Below are positions 1 through 8,798 of a stretch of 15,439 nt of DNA, one piece after another (within the stretch, counting starts at the first letter, position 1; each line of letters opens with the position of its first letter). The notes beneath the pieces were generated by a model. The model did not search any database, had not been told where the DNA came from, and worked only from the letters and a program-made list of their open reading frames with translations. This DNA is from UBA961 sp049317525. GTDB lineage: Bacteria > Bacteroidota > Ignavibacteria > Kapaibacteriales > UBA961. The DNA is taken from contig JBMOIC010000038.1 in NCBI GenBank assembly GCA_049317525.1, positions 1-15,439 of the forward strand, in the 5' to 3' direction. The position numbers and the translations under genes were made by a program.

Positions 1-794
1 TGTTCAGTGGGCTGTTCTATCTTTTGTGGGACAGCCTTTTTTTTGATTTTATAGAATTTGTTTTCAGTGATTAATGCTGATGGCGGAATAAACCTGCTGA
101 TTCCATTCTCTTTTTTATGCGATAAAAGCCATGTATATAATTCATCCATTTCATAACATTGCGTTAATTCACCGTGGCCTAACTTAGGAAAAACGGTAAA
201 TAAACATTTGGTGCTATCACAAAGATAAATTGCTTTCACCATTTTTTTTGATTGTATAATTGGCACTTCTGTATCACGAGCACCATGCATTACCCACAAA
301 GGAACTTTACTTAAGGATTGCCCTGTATTAATTTCTCCACCTCCACATAATGGCGCGGCAGCTGCAATTAAATCAGGGTATTTAGCTACAAATCTAAAAG
401 TTCCATAACCACCCATACTCATACCTGTTACATATATTCTATTTGTGTCTACAGTATATGTTTTTTTTATTCTTTGTATCAAACGATAAATCTTAGCGGG
501 ATTCCAACCTTCACCTTCTGGACATTGGGGCGCTAATACAATCGCAGGAATTTTTTTGCCTTTTTTAATAGCGGCAATCGCTCCGTATTGATGTAGTTTT
601 TCAAGACTATCACCACTTAAACTTTTTCCATGAAGAAATACGATTAAAGGCAGCAGATCTTTTTTTGTAGAACCTTTTGGCATACTAAGCATATATGGAT
701 AGCCGAAACTAGATTTTTTATATGAAGTTATCCCTGTAAAAGCCTCTGAAATAATAAAAAACAAACCAAAGATTAACAATATGACGTGTTTCAT
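1..794 (-). CDS. Secreted alpha/beta-hydrolase (esterase / prolyl-oligopeptidase-like), 3' end cut by window
   Basis: I translated the leftward frame from the ATG at 794-792. It stays open to the left edge, giving about 264 residues without a stop, so the C-terminus lies outside. Residues 1-18 form a signal peptide ending in S-E-A, so the product should act in the periplasm or outside the cell. It has the alpha/beta-hydrolase layout: oxyanion-hole F-L-H-G at 53-56, nucleophile elbow G-M-S-M-G-G with Ser126, acid Asp174 in G-A-R-D, and His207 in G-H-G-E. The catalytic triad therefore looks intact. The family resembles secreted carboxylesterases such as feruloyl- or PHB-depolymerase-type enzymes; the substrate cannot be told from the sequence. 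The start overlaps the upstream stop as ATGA, with an AGGA ribosome-binding site about 10 nt upstream. It is the last visible gene of the leftward operon. Confidence 0.85.
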   Translation of the reverse strand, partial: MKHVILLIFGLFFIISEAFTGITSYKKSSFGYPYMLSMPKGSTKKDLLPLIVFLHGKSLSGDSLEKLHQYGAIAAIKKGKKIPAIVLAPQCPEGEGWNPAKIYRLIQRIKKTYTVDTNRIYVTGMSMGGYGTFRFVAKYPDLIAAAAPLCGGGEINTGQSLSKVPLWVMHGARDTEVPIIQSKKMVKAIYLCDSTKCLFTVFPKLGHGELTQCYEMDELYTWLLSHKKENGISRFIPPSALITENKFYKIKKKAVPQKIEQPTE

Positions 795-2350
795 CGTAAA
801 GAAATCCTAAAAAATGAATTACCCCTGGAAGCAATAATTGCAGTATTTCCATAAGCAATTGGTGAAGACTCAAAGTTCTGTCCAACTCTTTTTTGTATTA
901 TAATTTTTCCTGACAGACCATCAATTACATAGAGATTTCCAATTACATCGCCTAATAAGATGATAAATTGTCCTTGCTTTGTGATATATCCAATTGGTGA
1001 AGACCAAGTATATGCAGATAATGGTGTTTGCCATAATACCTTGCCAGTTATTTTATCAAAAGCAGCAAATAGTCCTGTATTACCTGGTTTATACTGAGAA
1101 AACGAAGTAAAAATCATAGATGAACAATTAGATTTCCCTAATAATGGCGTTCCTAGCATGCCACCATTATAGATATAACTTCCATTCACAATAGAATGAC
1201 ATGCAAGTGAAAATCGCCAGATTTCTTTGCCATTTACTACATCTAATTTGCGGAATAATGCAAATCCTTGCTTTCCTTGTTTATCAACTTCGCAGCCTGT
1301 ATAAACATAAGGTTTACCATCTTCTATTGATATCACAGGGGTTGCATCTGTATCATCGCTATTATTGGAATACCACATAGGTTGTAGAGTATTCAAATCC
1401 ACACAAATAATACTACCTCCATTATCGGTAATAATGCCATATTGACCATACACTGCTATACTAGATTCTATTCCTAAATGGTTATTACCTTTAACTGTAT
1501 ACACAAATTTAGAATGGATCTTTAGGCCCTTTTCAGATCTAATAAGTTTATATAATATTCCATTTTCAGCAGGCCATAAAAGGAATTGCCCCCAAATCAA
1601 AGGCGAACTATCTAATGCTCCCCAATAGCGCTTAGCATGCTTATCATCTCCTGAGAGAAAAGATAATAATGTATTCTTTTTAATATTGATTGCTCTTGCT
1701 CCGCACTCTTGTGTATAACGAATTCCTTGTCCTACATACACTATTCCAGGATATTCTGGATCTGAAGAAATAGATCCTTTGATTGGATTTTTTGTATCAA
1801 AAGCTGAGTCTATTTCTTTTCCAGTACCATAATCTAGTGAATATACTTTACCACATAGTGAACCTTGAAGTATATTCATTCTTGTTTTATCAGGTGATAT
1901 TATCAAATTAGGCTGGCCTGTCCATCCTGCTCCTCCACCCCAACCACGATGAGAACCAATGGCCCCAGTATTTCCTGCACCAATTGAAGTTCTAAATACC
2001 CAATCTATATGGATTTGCGTAGGTATAGAATCTAATTCTCCCATCTGTTTTTGATCTCTGAATGATGTGCCTCTAAATGTATAGTATCCAGGAAGAGTAT
2101 CATAGAATATGGGTGAAAAGTTTCCAATACCCGATATACTAGAATCAGGAATAATTACTTTGTATTCTACACTATCAGCTGATTGTTGTCTTTCTATGTG
2201 TACAAATTCTATTGTCTTGCTTATAGTATCAGATTTAACTGTATCCTTTTTTTTAATTTCAATCACCCTTTTTTGCTCTTGATCTGAACACCCATTCAAT
2301 ATCAAAGAAATTGCCAAAACTGCACCCATATTTCTTAGCATACATATCAT
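791..2350 (-). CDS. PQQ-like beta-propeller repeat lipoprotein
   Basis: This 519-residue protein has a lipoprotein signal with a lipobox L-N-G-C at Cys21, so a lipid-anchored periplasmic or outer-membrane location is expected. From about residue 110 to the end it shows repeated blades of the BamB / PQQ-dehydrogenase-like type, such as S-S-P-L-I-W, G-I-I-T-D-N-G-G, D-V-V-N-G-K-E-I-W, D-K-I-T-G-K-V-L-W and S-S-P-I-A-Y. These fit a propeller of about seven blades. No catalytic quinoprotein signature was recognised, so a structural or ligand-binding role is more likely than PQQ enzymology. A Gly/Trp-rich segment at about 136-147 precedes the blades. The start at 2350 was chosen because it overlaps the permease stop as ATGA; Met4 and Met8 are possible alternatives. 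It lies between a permease and an esterase in one operon. Confidence 0.85.
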   Translation of the reverse strand: MICMLRNMGAVLAISLILNGCSDQEQKRVIEIKKKDTVKSDTISKTIEFVHIERQQSADSVEYKVIIPDSSISGIGNFSPIFYDTLPGYYTFRGTSFRDQKQMGELDSIPTQIHIDWVFRTSIGAGNTGAIGSHRGWGGGAGWTGQPNLIISPDKTRMNILQGSLCGKVYSLDYGTGKEIDSAFDTKNPIKGSISSDPEYPGIVYVGQGIRYTQECGARAINIKKNTLLSFLSGDDKHAKRYWGALDSSPLIWGQFLLWPAENGILYKLIRSEKGLKIHSKFVYTVKGNNHLGIESSIAVYGQYGIITDNGGSIICVDLNTLQPMWYSNNSDDTDATPVISIEDGKPYVYTGCEVDKQGKQGFALFRKLDVVNGKEIWRFSLACHSIVNGSYIYNGGMLGTPLLGKSNCSSMIFTSFSQYKPGNTGLFAAFDKITGKVLWQTPLSAYTWSSPIGYITKQGQFIILLGDVIGNLYVIDGLSGKIIIQKRVGQNFESSPIAYGNTAIIASRGNSFFRISLR

Positions 2351-3666
2351 AGTTTTAATAACCTTTTATTTCTGAATTGTAATATTCCCCAAACGATAAA
2401 ACCTAATCCCAAAATAGCGAGAACAATATTAATGTCTTGAGGTTTTGATACAGTAATATGATAGAGTATCCATACATTAATCATAAGAAACAATAAAGGT
2501 GTCGCTGGATAACCAACCATTTTAAAAGGCCTTTCTATGTGTTTCAAAGAAAACCTTGCATAGATAACAGCAATAGCAGTAAGCGATGAAATAATGGTAA
2601 TTAATACTGTAGTAAATGTAATCAATGTATCATAAGTACTGGTTATCATCATTATTAAAGCAATAATGGTTTGAATCCATATGCTAGAAACTGGGATATT
2701 ATCTTTGCTTTTAGTATTCTTTAAGAGTTTATATTCAAACAACATTTCTCTAAGTACTCTGGGCCCAGCAACTACCATAGAACTCATAGAGGAAATAAGC
2801 ATAAATGCTATTATTAAACCGCTAATTGAAACAATAAATGGTGGTAAAAATTTTGAACCAGCAATAACCACTAATTCTTTTGGCAGCATCGTAGTAATAT
2901 CTACCATTAATTCATTGATAGGAGCAGTATAAAGAAACATCATATTGATAAGAACGTACAGTATCGTTACGATAATCGTTCCACCAATAATAGATATGGG
3001 AAGATTTTTCCGTGGATTTTTAATTTCAGAAGCAATATATGCTGATGCATTCCAACCGGAATAAGCGAAAATTACATATATCAAAGAAATAGCGAATGGC
3101 TCAGAAAATACTTGTTGAATAGTATTGATACGAGGCATAAATTTATGGATATCTTCTGTTCCAAACATAAAGCCAGCAATAATTAAAGCAATGATTACCA
3201 ATACTTTAAGGATAGTAAATATAGATTGAAATCCCCCACTTGCCGAATGATTTGTTGAATGTATAAGCGTTAATATCAATAAAGAAATAATACCAATAAG
3301 TAATGGATCTCCATAACCAATAGATCCTTTAATATAATTACCAACCGCCATACCACTCATTGCTAAAGGTGCCGTAAAACCGATAGTGCAACTAATCCAT
3401 CCAGACAAAAACCCTAAAGATGGATGAAGTATATCTGATAAATATCTGTATTCACCTCCGGATTGAGGAAACATAGATCCAAGCTCCGCATAAACAAATG
3501 CTCCACATAAAGATAAAAATCCACCTACTATCCATAGTAAAACAATTGCTGTAAAGTCTTGAATCGATAAAAGTTGATAACCAAGTCCTGTAAAAACTCC
3601 TGTCCCAATCATATTAGCAATTACAATAGACATAGCCGCTATGGCTGAATAATGTGTTTTCTTCAT
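2347..3666 (-). CDS. APC-superfamily amino acid permease
   Basis: This 439-residue, very hydrophobic protein has about 12 predicted membrane segments. The first helix carries G-T-G-V-F at residues 21-25, the unwound substrate-binding helix signature of APC/LAT amino-acid transporters. Further in are F-A-Y-S-G-W-N and E-I-K-N-P-R-K-N-L-P at roughly 200-222, the typical TM6 and TM6-7 loop. Length and layout match proton- or exchange-driven amino-acid permeases of the inner membrane. The exact amino acid cannot be assigned. It is the first gene of the leftward operon, with its TGA overlapping the next ATG. No good Shine-Dalgarno sequence is visible, which is common in Bacteroidota. A candidate promoter element lies about 100 bp upstream. 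Confidence 0.9.
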   Translation of the reverse strand: MKKTHYSAIAAMSIVIANMIGTGVFTGLGYQLLSIQDFTAIVLLWIVGGFLSLCGAFVYAELGSMFPQSGGEYRYLSDILHPSLGFLSGWISCTIGFTAPLAMSGMAVGNYIKGSIGYGDPLLIGIISLLILTLIHSTNHSASGGFQSIFTILKVLVIIALIIAGFMFGTEDIHKFMPRINTIQQVFSEPFAISLIYVIFAYSGWNASAYIASEIKNPRKNLPISIIGGTIIVTILYVLINMMFLYTAPINELMVDITTMLPKELVVIAGSKFLPPFIVSISGLIIAFMLISSMSSMVVAGPRVLREMLFEYKLLKNTKSKDNIPVSSIWIQTIIALIMMITSTYDTLITFTTVLITIISSLTAIAVIYARFSLKHIERPFKMVGYPATPLLFLMINVWILYHITVSKPQDINIVLAILGLGFIVWGILQFRNKRLLKL

Positions 3667-3762
3667 AAAATATATTTCAACCTAAAAAATCAAAGCAGAT
3701 GCCCAAAGGCTTTTATATGCCTATAATCAAAGTTTTAATAAGACATTCCCTCTTAACTTCAA

Positions 3763-3770
3763 CAAATATA
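3763..3770 (-). promoter_or_regulatory. Candidate Bacteroidota -7 promoter element upstream of the permease operon
   Basis: Read on the minus strand this is TATATTTG, a full match to the Bacteroidota -7 consensus TAnnTTTG. It lies in the divergent spacer and would give a leader of about 90 nt for the permease operon. I see no clear TTG -33 element at the expected distance, so the call rests on one 8-bp match in AT-rich DNA. Confidence 0.3.
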
Positions 3771-3874
3771 TAAAAACCTCACTATTAATTAATTTCCTTT
3801 GCTGAAATAATATGTTAAGTTACTTTATATATTCCTATAATTATCAATCAATTAGCTTTCCCTTAAGGTATAAT

Positions 3875-5290
3875 ATGAAATATGCTTACTCTCTTTTTTT
3901 CATTGTATTATTTGTTATGTATTCGAATTCAATATTCGCTTCTGAATGGAATATTGGGCCAAATAGACAGTATAAAAAGCCAAGTGACATTGCTTTATTG
4001 GTTAAAGATTTTGATACTATTTATATTGATAAAGCAGAATATATCGGCGATGTATGCTCATGGTATGCTAAAGGACTTTATTTTATAGGTGAATCAGGTG
4101 CTATATTAAAAGCTAATGGCAAAGCTGCAGAGCAAAAGGCTATTTGGGTTATCAAAGGTGATGATTGTATTGTTGAAGGTATCGATTTTTGGGATTGCGC
4201 TGTAATTGATAGAAATGGCGCAGGAATAAGAATTGAAGGTACAAATATTCTTGTGCGATCTTGTGCTTTTAGAAATAATCAAGATGGAATTTTATGTGGT
4301 GCAAATCCTAATAGTACTGTCATAATAGAACAATGTGAATTTGAAAACAGTGGAGCTGGGGATGGTTTATCGCATGGAATCTATATCGGCCATATCAAAG
4401 CTTTTTATTATCAATTTAATTATGCTCATGGTACAAAAGTTGGACATGAAGTAAAATCCAGAGCTGCTTTTAATATGATTGCTTTTAATAATATTTCTCA
4501 AGAAAAAGGAACTGGATCTAGAAATATTGATTTACCAAATGGAGGCACTTCTTTTATCATTGGGAATATTTTGCAGCATAGTGCAAATGCAGAAAATGGG
4601 AACACAATTGGCTACGGTTTAGAGGGTTTGAGAGATTCTCTGGATAATAGCTTATTCATAGCTTCAAATACTTTCGTTAATGAAAGATCTGCTGGTACTT
4701 TCTTTAGAATTGATACAAATACTAGATTATTGACGTGGGTAAATAATATTTTTGCTGGAAATGGTGCAATGCTTATTGGAAAAGCTTCAATCTTCGATAC
4801 TTCTCATAATACAAGAATAATTCCGATTCAAGATGTACAGTTTAATAATCCTGAAGTGTATGATTTCACCTTATCTAAAAATTCTCCTGCTTTAATGAAT
4901 GCAGTGCTACCAGGAATTGCTGCATATAATCAAAATGGAAAAAAAATAGAATTTTCATTACAACCACAATTTCAATATGAACATCTGTGCAAAGTAGCGC
5001 CAAGATTTACCAATCAAAGTATGGGTAGTTTAGAAGGAAAGGATATTATTTCTAGCACTGATTTTAAAGAACATCAAGCCGAAATATTTCCCAATCCATG
5101 CGATAAAGGATTTACTATTGATGATTCAATACCTATAATAAATAATAAGATTATGATACTAGATTATCATAGCAATCAATATATGAAAGAGACTAATTCA
5201 ACTAATTTTGTTAATTGTTCGGATTTACCCTCTGGATTGTACTTTATTATTGTTCAGAATCAAAGCATCCCATTTATTATTAATCATTAA
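3875..5290 (+). CDS. T9SS-exported right-handed parallel beta-helix protein
   Basis: The frame is open from 3812, but the ATG at 3875 is preferred. It has an AAGG ribosome-binding site at 3865-3868 and starts a classic signal peptide (M-K-Y-A-Y-S then a hydrophobic core ending F-A-S). This gives 471 residues. The body has repeated short beta-strand turns such as G-A-G-I-R-I-E-G, S-C-A-F-R-N-N-Q-D-G-I, Q-C-E-F-E-N-S and H-G-I-Y-I-G, typical of pectate-lyase-like parallel beta-helices that bind or cut polysaccharides. No catalytic residues can be assigned. The last 69 or so residues, starting E-I-F-P-N-P and containing S-G-L-Y-F-I near the end, match the type A T9SS C-terminal sorting domain. 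Export across the outer membrane and surface attachment or release is therefore expected. It diverges from the permease operon. Confidence 0.88.
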   Translation: MKYAYSLFFIVLFVMYSNSIFASEWNIGPNRQYKKPSDIALLVKDFDTIYIDKAEYIGDVCSWYAKGLYFIGESGAILKANGKAAEQKAIWVIKGDDCIVEGIDFWDCAVIDRNGAGIRIEGTNILVRSCAFRNNQDGILCGANPNSTVIIEQCEFENSGAGDGLSHGIYIGHIKAFYYQFNYAHGTKVGHEVKSRAAFNMIAFNNISQEKGTGSRNIDLPNGGTSFIIGNILQHSANAENGNTIGYGLEGLRDSLDNSLFIASNTFVNERSAGTFFRIDTNTRLLTWVNNIFAGNGAMLIGKASIFDTSHNTRIIPIQDVQFNNPEVYDFTLSKNSPALMNAVLPGIAAYNQNGKKIEFSLQPQFQYEHLCKVAPRFTNQSMGSLEGKDIISSTDFKEHQAEIFPNPCDKGFTIDDSIPIINNKIMILDYHSNQYMKETNSTNFVNCSDLPSGLYFIIVQNQSIPFIINH

Positions 5291-5328
5291 TGAATATATA
5301 ATTTCTTCTAATTTCAAGATTACAATCT

Positions 5329-6582
5329 ATGCTGAACATAAAATATCCAAACATAAAACAATTTTTTCTTAAGCTTGGGCCAGGACTAGTAACAGGTGCT
5401 AGCGATGATGATCCATCTGGTATAGCAACATATTCTCAAGCTGGTGCAGCTTTTGGTTTAGCAACATTATGGACATCATTAATTGCATTTCCACTGATGG
5501 CGGCTATTCAACAAATGTGTGCTAGAATTGGCTTTGTTACTAACAAAGGCTTATCAGGAACAATAAAACAGTATTATTCTAAGAAGTTATTATATGTCAT
5601 GCTCTTATTTAGTTTCCCTGCAATTATATTAAATATTGGAGCAGATATTTTTGCGATGGGTGCTGTTGGCAATATGTTATTTCCACACATCGCCTCCATG
5701 TGGTTTAGTGTGTTTTTTACAGCTCTTTTGATTATCCTTATCATTTATCTTCCATATCAAAAAATTGCTGCAATACTGAAATATTTATGTATTTCAATGT
5801 TGGTATATTTCATTGTGCCTTTTTTATATAAACAAGATGTATCGACAATTATCCAGAACACATTCATTCCAACTTTTACGTTTTCTAAAGAATATTTTGG
5901 AATATTAGTTGGCATCCTTGGAACAACCATTTCTCCTTATTTATTTTTCTGGCAAGCTTCTATGGAAGTTGAGGAAAGACGTCATAAAAAAGAAATAGTC
6001 ATCAATAAAAAAACAATTTCTGAAATTAATGGCGATGTCGATTTTGGAATGGGATTCTCTGGCCTGATTATGTATTTTATCATTTTAACTACTGGAACTG
6101 TTCTGTATAATGGGAATATACATGATATTCAGACGGTTGAGCAAGCTGCTATGGCTCTGAGGCCTCTTGCAGGAAATGCCGCATATTTATTATTTTCAAT
6201 TGGTATCATTGGTACAGGATTAATAGCTATTCCCGTTTTAAGTGGATCATTATCCTATATGATATCTGAAATTTTTGATTGGGAACAAGGGTTAGATAAG
6301 AAATTTCATGAAGCAAAGGCATTTTATACAATCATTATTATTTCCTTAATTTTTGGTTTATCATTGCATTACTTAGGAATTAGCCCGATACAAGCCCTTC
6401 TTTATACTGCAATTTTATATGGTTGTACTGCACCTGTTTTAATTGCTATCATACTACACATTTCAAATAATAAAAGTATTATGGGTGAATTTACCAATAC
6501 TACCATCATTAATATTGCAGGATTTATAGCATTAATTATAATGACTGTAGCATCAATAGTATTGCTATATTTAATACTGTAA
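5329..6582 (+). CDS. Divergent Nramp-family divalent metal transporter
   Basis: This 417-residue integral membrane protein has about 11 hydrophobic segments. TM1 contains G-A-S-D-D-D-P-S-G at 23-31, aligning with the Nramp metal-binding D-P-G-N motif. TM6 contains T-T-I-S-P-Y with S202-P203-Y204, aligning with the canonical M-P-H. The fold is therefore Nramp/MntH-like, moving metal ions across the inner membrane, but most canonical side-chain ligands are altered: Asn to Gly in TM1, Met to Ser and His to Tyr in TM6. The metal should not be assumed to be Mn or Fe. The D-D-D-P-S-G form is, from memory, a recurrent bacterial subgroup of the family. It starts 38 bp after the beta-helix gene and ends directly against the next frame (TAA then ATG), suggesting co-transcription. 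No strong ribosome-binding site is visible. Confidence 0.87.
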   Translation: MLNIKYPNIKQFFLKLGPGLVTGASDDDPSGIATYSQAGAAFGLATLWTSLIAFPLMAAIQQMCARIGFVTNKGLSGTIKQYYSKKLLYVMLLFSFPAIILNIGADIFAMGAVGNMLFPHIASMWFSVFFTALLIILIIYLPYQKIAAILKYLCISMLVYFIVPFLYKQDVSTIIQNTFIPTFTFSKEYFGILVGILGTTISPYLFFWQASMEVEERRHKKEIVINKKTISEINGDVDFGMGFSGLIMYFIILTTGTVLYNGNIHDIQTVEQAAMALRPLAGNAAYLLFSIGIIGTGLIAIPVLSGSLSYMISEIFDWEQGLDKKFHEAKAFYTIIIISLIFGLSLHYLGISPIQALLYTAILYGCTAPVLIAIILHISNNKSIMGEFTNTTIINIAGFIALIIMTVASIVLLYLIL

Positions 6583-6621
6583 ATGTTGAATTTTCTGAAC
6601 TTAATAATGATATTTATTCCC

Positions 6622-7857
6622 ATGAAACATTCTTTTATTACGCTATTCATTATTTCTTGTGTTTTATTCTCATCATGTAAAGAAAATCAAAGCGAAGTAC
6701 ATAATGATGATCATTCAGATTCCTTGATTGTGATTGGAGGATTATTCTCACTTACAGGCAATTGGAATACTTTAGGTAAAGATGCCATTGCAGCTGCTGA
6801 TATTGCGATTAATCAAGCAAATGTAATTGCAGCTGAAAGAGGATTATCAATTCGATTTTCATTTAATAATTTTGACACAAAATTAATTCCTGAACTAGCC
6901 TTAGCATCACTTAAAGAAGCTAATAGCAAGAAAATTCAAGTTCTAATTGGGCCACAATCAAGTGCAGAATTATCTGCTTTAAAATCCTATGCCGATAGTG
7001 CCCGAATATTATTAATTAGTCCATCCAGCACTGCAGGTTCTTTGGCAATTCCAAATGACTATATTTTAAGGATATGTCCTAATGACACTAAAGAAGGCCC
7101 CGCAATCGCATCTATGATGAAATTTGAAGCAAAGACAGTGATGATTCCATTTTGGAGAAATGATATTGGAAATAAAGGTCTTAGCGTATCAGCAAAAACT
7201 GCATTTGCCAAAAATGGAGGAATTGTTTTAAATGATATATCCTATGAACCAGGAATTAGTGATTATTCAACAGTACTTGCAACGTTAAAAGAAACCTGTG
7301 TAAACGCAATTCAACAATATGGAATTAATGCTATAGCAATCTATAATCCAGGATTTGATGAAGTTGTCGACATAGCATCTTACATTACTAGTAATGACAC
7401 CGTTCTATCATCGATTAGTTGGTATGGTGGTGATGGAACTGTTGGGTCACAAGCATTATTAACGCAACCCAAGTTCTTTGAAAAAGTGGGATATCCGTGT
7501 CCAGCATTTGGGATTGGAGAAGCTTTTACAAAAGCTAATCCAATAATCTTAGCAATTAAAAATAAAACAGGCAATACACCCGATGCCTATGCTTTAGGAG
7601 TATATGATGCAATAATGATTACAGCACTATCTATTATGGGATCTGATTCCAAGGATATGAGTAAGGAATTCTTCAGACAATCAATCATGAAACAAGCAGA
7701 ATTATATTATGGTGCAACTGGTTGGACAATATTAGATGAAAATGGCGATAGGAAATATGCAAGTTTCGACATGCTAGGTATACAAAGCCAAGCAGGTAAG
7801 TCATCTTGGCAAACTATTGGAACATATTCTGAAACAATTGGATATAGGCCGAATTAA
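6622..7857 (+). CDS. Branched-chain amino acid ABC-type substrate-binding lipoprotein (orphan)
   Basis: The frame opens at an ATG at 6583, but the ATG at 6622 starts the signal sequence M-K-H-S-F-I-T-L-F and is preferred (411 residues). A lipobox-like F-S-S-C places the lipidated Cys at residue 19. The mature part begins I-V-I-G-G-L-F-S-L-T-G and continues with G-K-D-A-I-A-A-A-D-I-A-I-N, then V-L-I-G-P-Q-S-S-A and L-I-S-P-S-S-T-A. These are hallmarks of the type I periplasmic-binding fold of LivJ/LivK-like proteins, which bind amino acids or amides. No ABC permease or ATPase gene is nearby, so it either serves a distant transporter or acts as a receptor. It follows the Nramp gene directly and converges on the next gene with only 2 bp between stop codons. 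If the 6583 start is used instead, 13 residues are added. Confidence 0.85.
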   Translation: MKHSFITLFIISCVLFSSCKENQSEVHNDDHSDSLIVIGGLFSLTGNWNTLGKDAIAAADIAINQANVIAAERGLSIRFSFNNFDTKLIPELALASLKEANSKKIQVLIGPQSSAELSALKSYADSARILLISPSSTAGSLAIPNDYILRICPNDTKEGPAIASMMKFEAKTVMIPFWRNDIGNKGLSVSAKTAFAKNGGIVLNDISYEPGISDYSTVLATLKETCVNAIQQYGINAIAIYNPGFDEVVDIASYITSNDTVLSSISWYGGDGTVGSQALLTQPKFFEKVGYPCPAFGIGEAFTKANPIILAIKNKTGNTPDAYALGVYDAIMITALSIMGSDSKDMSKEFFRQSIMKQAELYYGATGWTILDENGDRKYASFDMLGIQSQAGKSSWQTIGTYSETIGYRPN

Positions 7858-7859
7858 TC

Positions 7860-8762
7860 CTAAAATTTAACTACAAAGTCTACATATGGAATACCTAAAA
7901 TGAAATCTTCTGCAAAATCTCCATTATTGATTAAAGCAAAATCTGCAGACATTTGTTCACCTGAAAATCTAATTCCATATGAAAAAATTGGTTTATAGAT
8001 ATCCAATGGTAAAATCCAATTTTCTGTAATTAAAGACATCCTTTTTGATATCCTTGTCATGCCACTTATAGCATATACAGGTGATTTAGGAAGATTAAGT
8101 TCAGCTGAACTCATACCAATTCCTAATGTTATATTATCTTCGGTATCCCCATAAGTACCAAGTACATAGCTCATTATTAATGGTGTAATTCCGGGAACAT
8201 TTCCTATCAACATACCAACACCAAGATATAATTTTTCTTGCACCTGAAAACCTAATTTTGGAGTTATAAAGCAAATTGGATTAAAATAAGAATCTCCTAT
8301 CAAACCAATTGTACTTAAAAATTCGAAGCCACCACCAATTGAAAAATTATCTGTAATTCCATAATTAAATGAATGAAGAAGTAGATATGTATTTTGATAA
8401 TATCCTTCTCCTTTTTTAAGATTTATCGCTGATGGTGCAAATAAATATCGGGTTTCATTTGGATTAGGAAAGCGGTATTCCCCACTTTTAATATTTACAG
8501 ATTGTATTTTTTTTACAGAAATTATTTGATCAAGTGCTAATTCAAGCCTGGGCAACGATTGTGTAGAAACAATCATTGTTTTTTGATCTTGCGTAAGAAT
8601 ATTTGCAGTGAGCGAAGTTCCATCTTTTAGCTCAATCTTATACCAAGTACTATCGGCTTTTTGCATGTCTCCTAAGTTCGGCTTAGCAGTTTCTTGGCCA
8701 TAACAGTTAATGATACTAATCATAGTACACATAAACATATAAATAACTGTTCTTAATCTCAT
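7860..8762 (-). CDS. Uncharacterised secreted protein, probable outer-membrane beta-barrel
   Basis: The frame extends to 8792, but the ATG at 8760-8762 is preferred. It has AAGAG about 6-8 nt upstream and begins a signal peptide (M-R-L-R-T-V-I-Y) that ends before Y-G-Q-E, giving 300 residues. After a short linker, residues of about 40-85 form a small beta-rich module (W-Y-K-I-E-L-K-D-G, then S-L-P-R-L-E-L). The rest has alternating hydrophobic strands and Gly/aromatic turns, e.g. G-E-G-Y-Y-Q-N-T-Y-L-L-L and F-S-I-G-G-G-F-E-F, and the chain ends in Phe (V-V-K-F). This fits an outer-membrane barrel inserted by BAM. I know similar uncharacterised proteins to be common in Bacteroidota, but not their function. 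It lies 36 bp downstream of lysA, probably co-transcribed. Confidence 0.7.
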   Translation of the reverse strand: MRLRTVIYMFMCTMISIINCYGQETAKPNLGDMQKADSTWYKIELKDGTSLTANILTQDQKTMIVSTQSLPRLELALDQIISVKKIQSVNIKSGEYRFPNPNETRYLFAPSAINLKKGEGYYQNTYLLLHSFNYGITDNFSIGGGFEFLSTIGLIGDSYFNPICFITPKLGFQVQEKLYLGVGMLIGNVPGITPLIMSYVLGTYGDTEDNITLGIGMSSAELNLPKSPVYAISGMTRISKRMSLITENWILPLDIYKPIFSYGIRFSGEQMSADFALINNGDFAEDFILGIPYVDFVVKF

Positions 8763-8798
8763 AGTAAGCTCTTTATAATTGGTAAAAGTCAATATTCT

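Noticed and set aside
2681..2932. Open frame antisense to the amino-acid permease
   Set aside because: It mirrors hydrophobic codons of the permease and shows no start signal or family.
3692..3713. Small hairpin AAAGC...GCTTT in the divergent spacer near the permease start
   Set aside because: The stem is only 5 bp with a weak interior; too little to call a regulatory RNA element.
3853..3860. TAGCTTTC as a plus-strand -7 promoter element for the beta-helix gene
   Set aside because: One mismatch to TAnnTTTG, no -33 partner, and it lies too close to the ribosome-binding site.
6583..6621. Upstream ATG of the binding-protein gene
   Set aside because: It adds 13 hydrophobic residues ahead of a normal lipoprotein signal starting at 6622; kept only as an alternative start.
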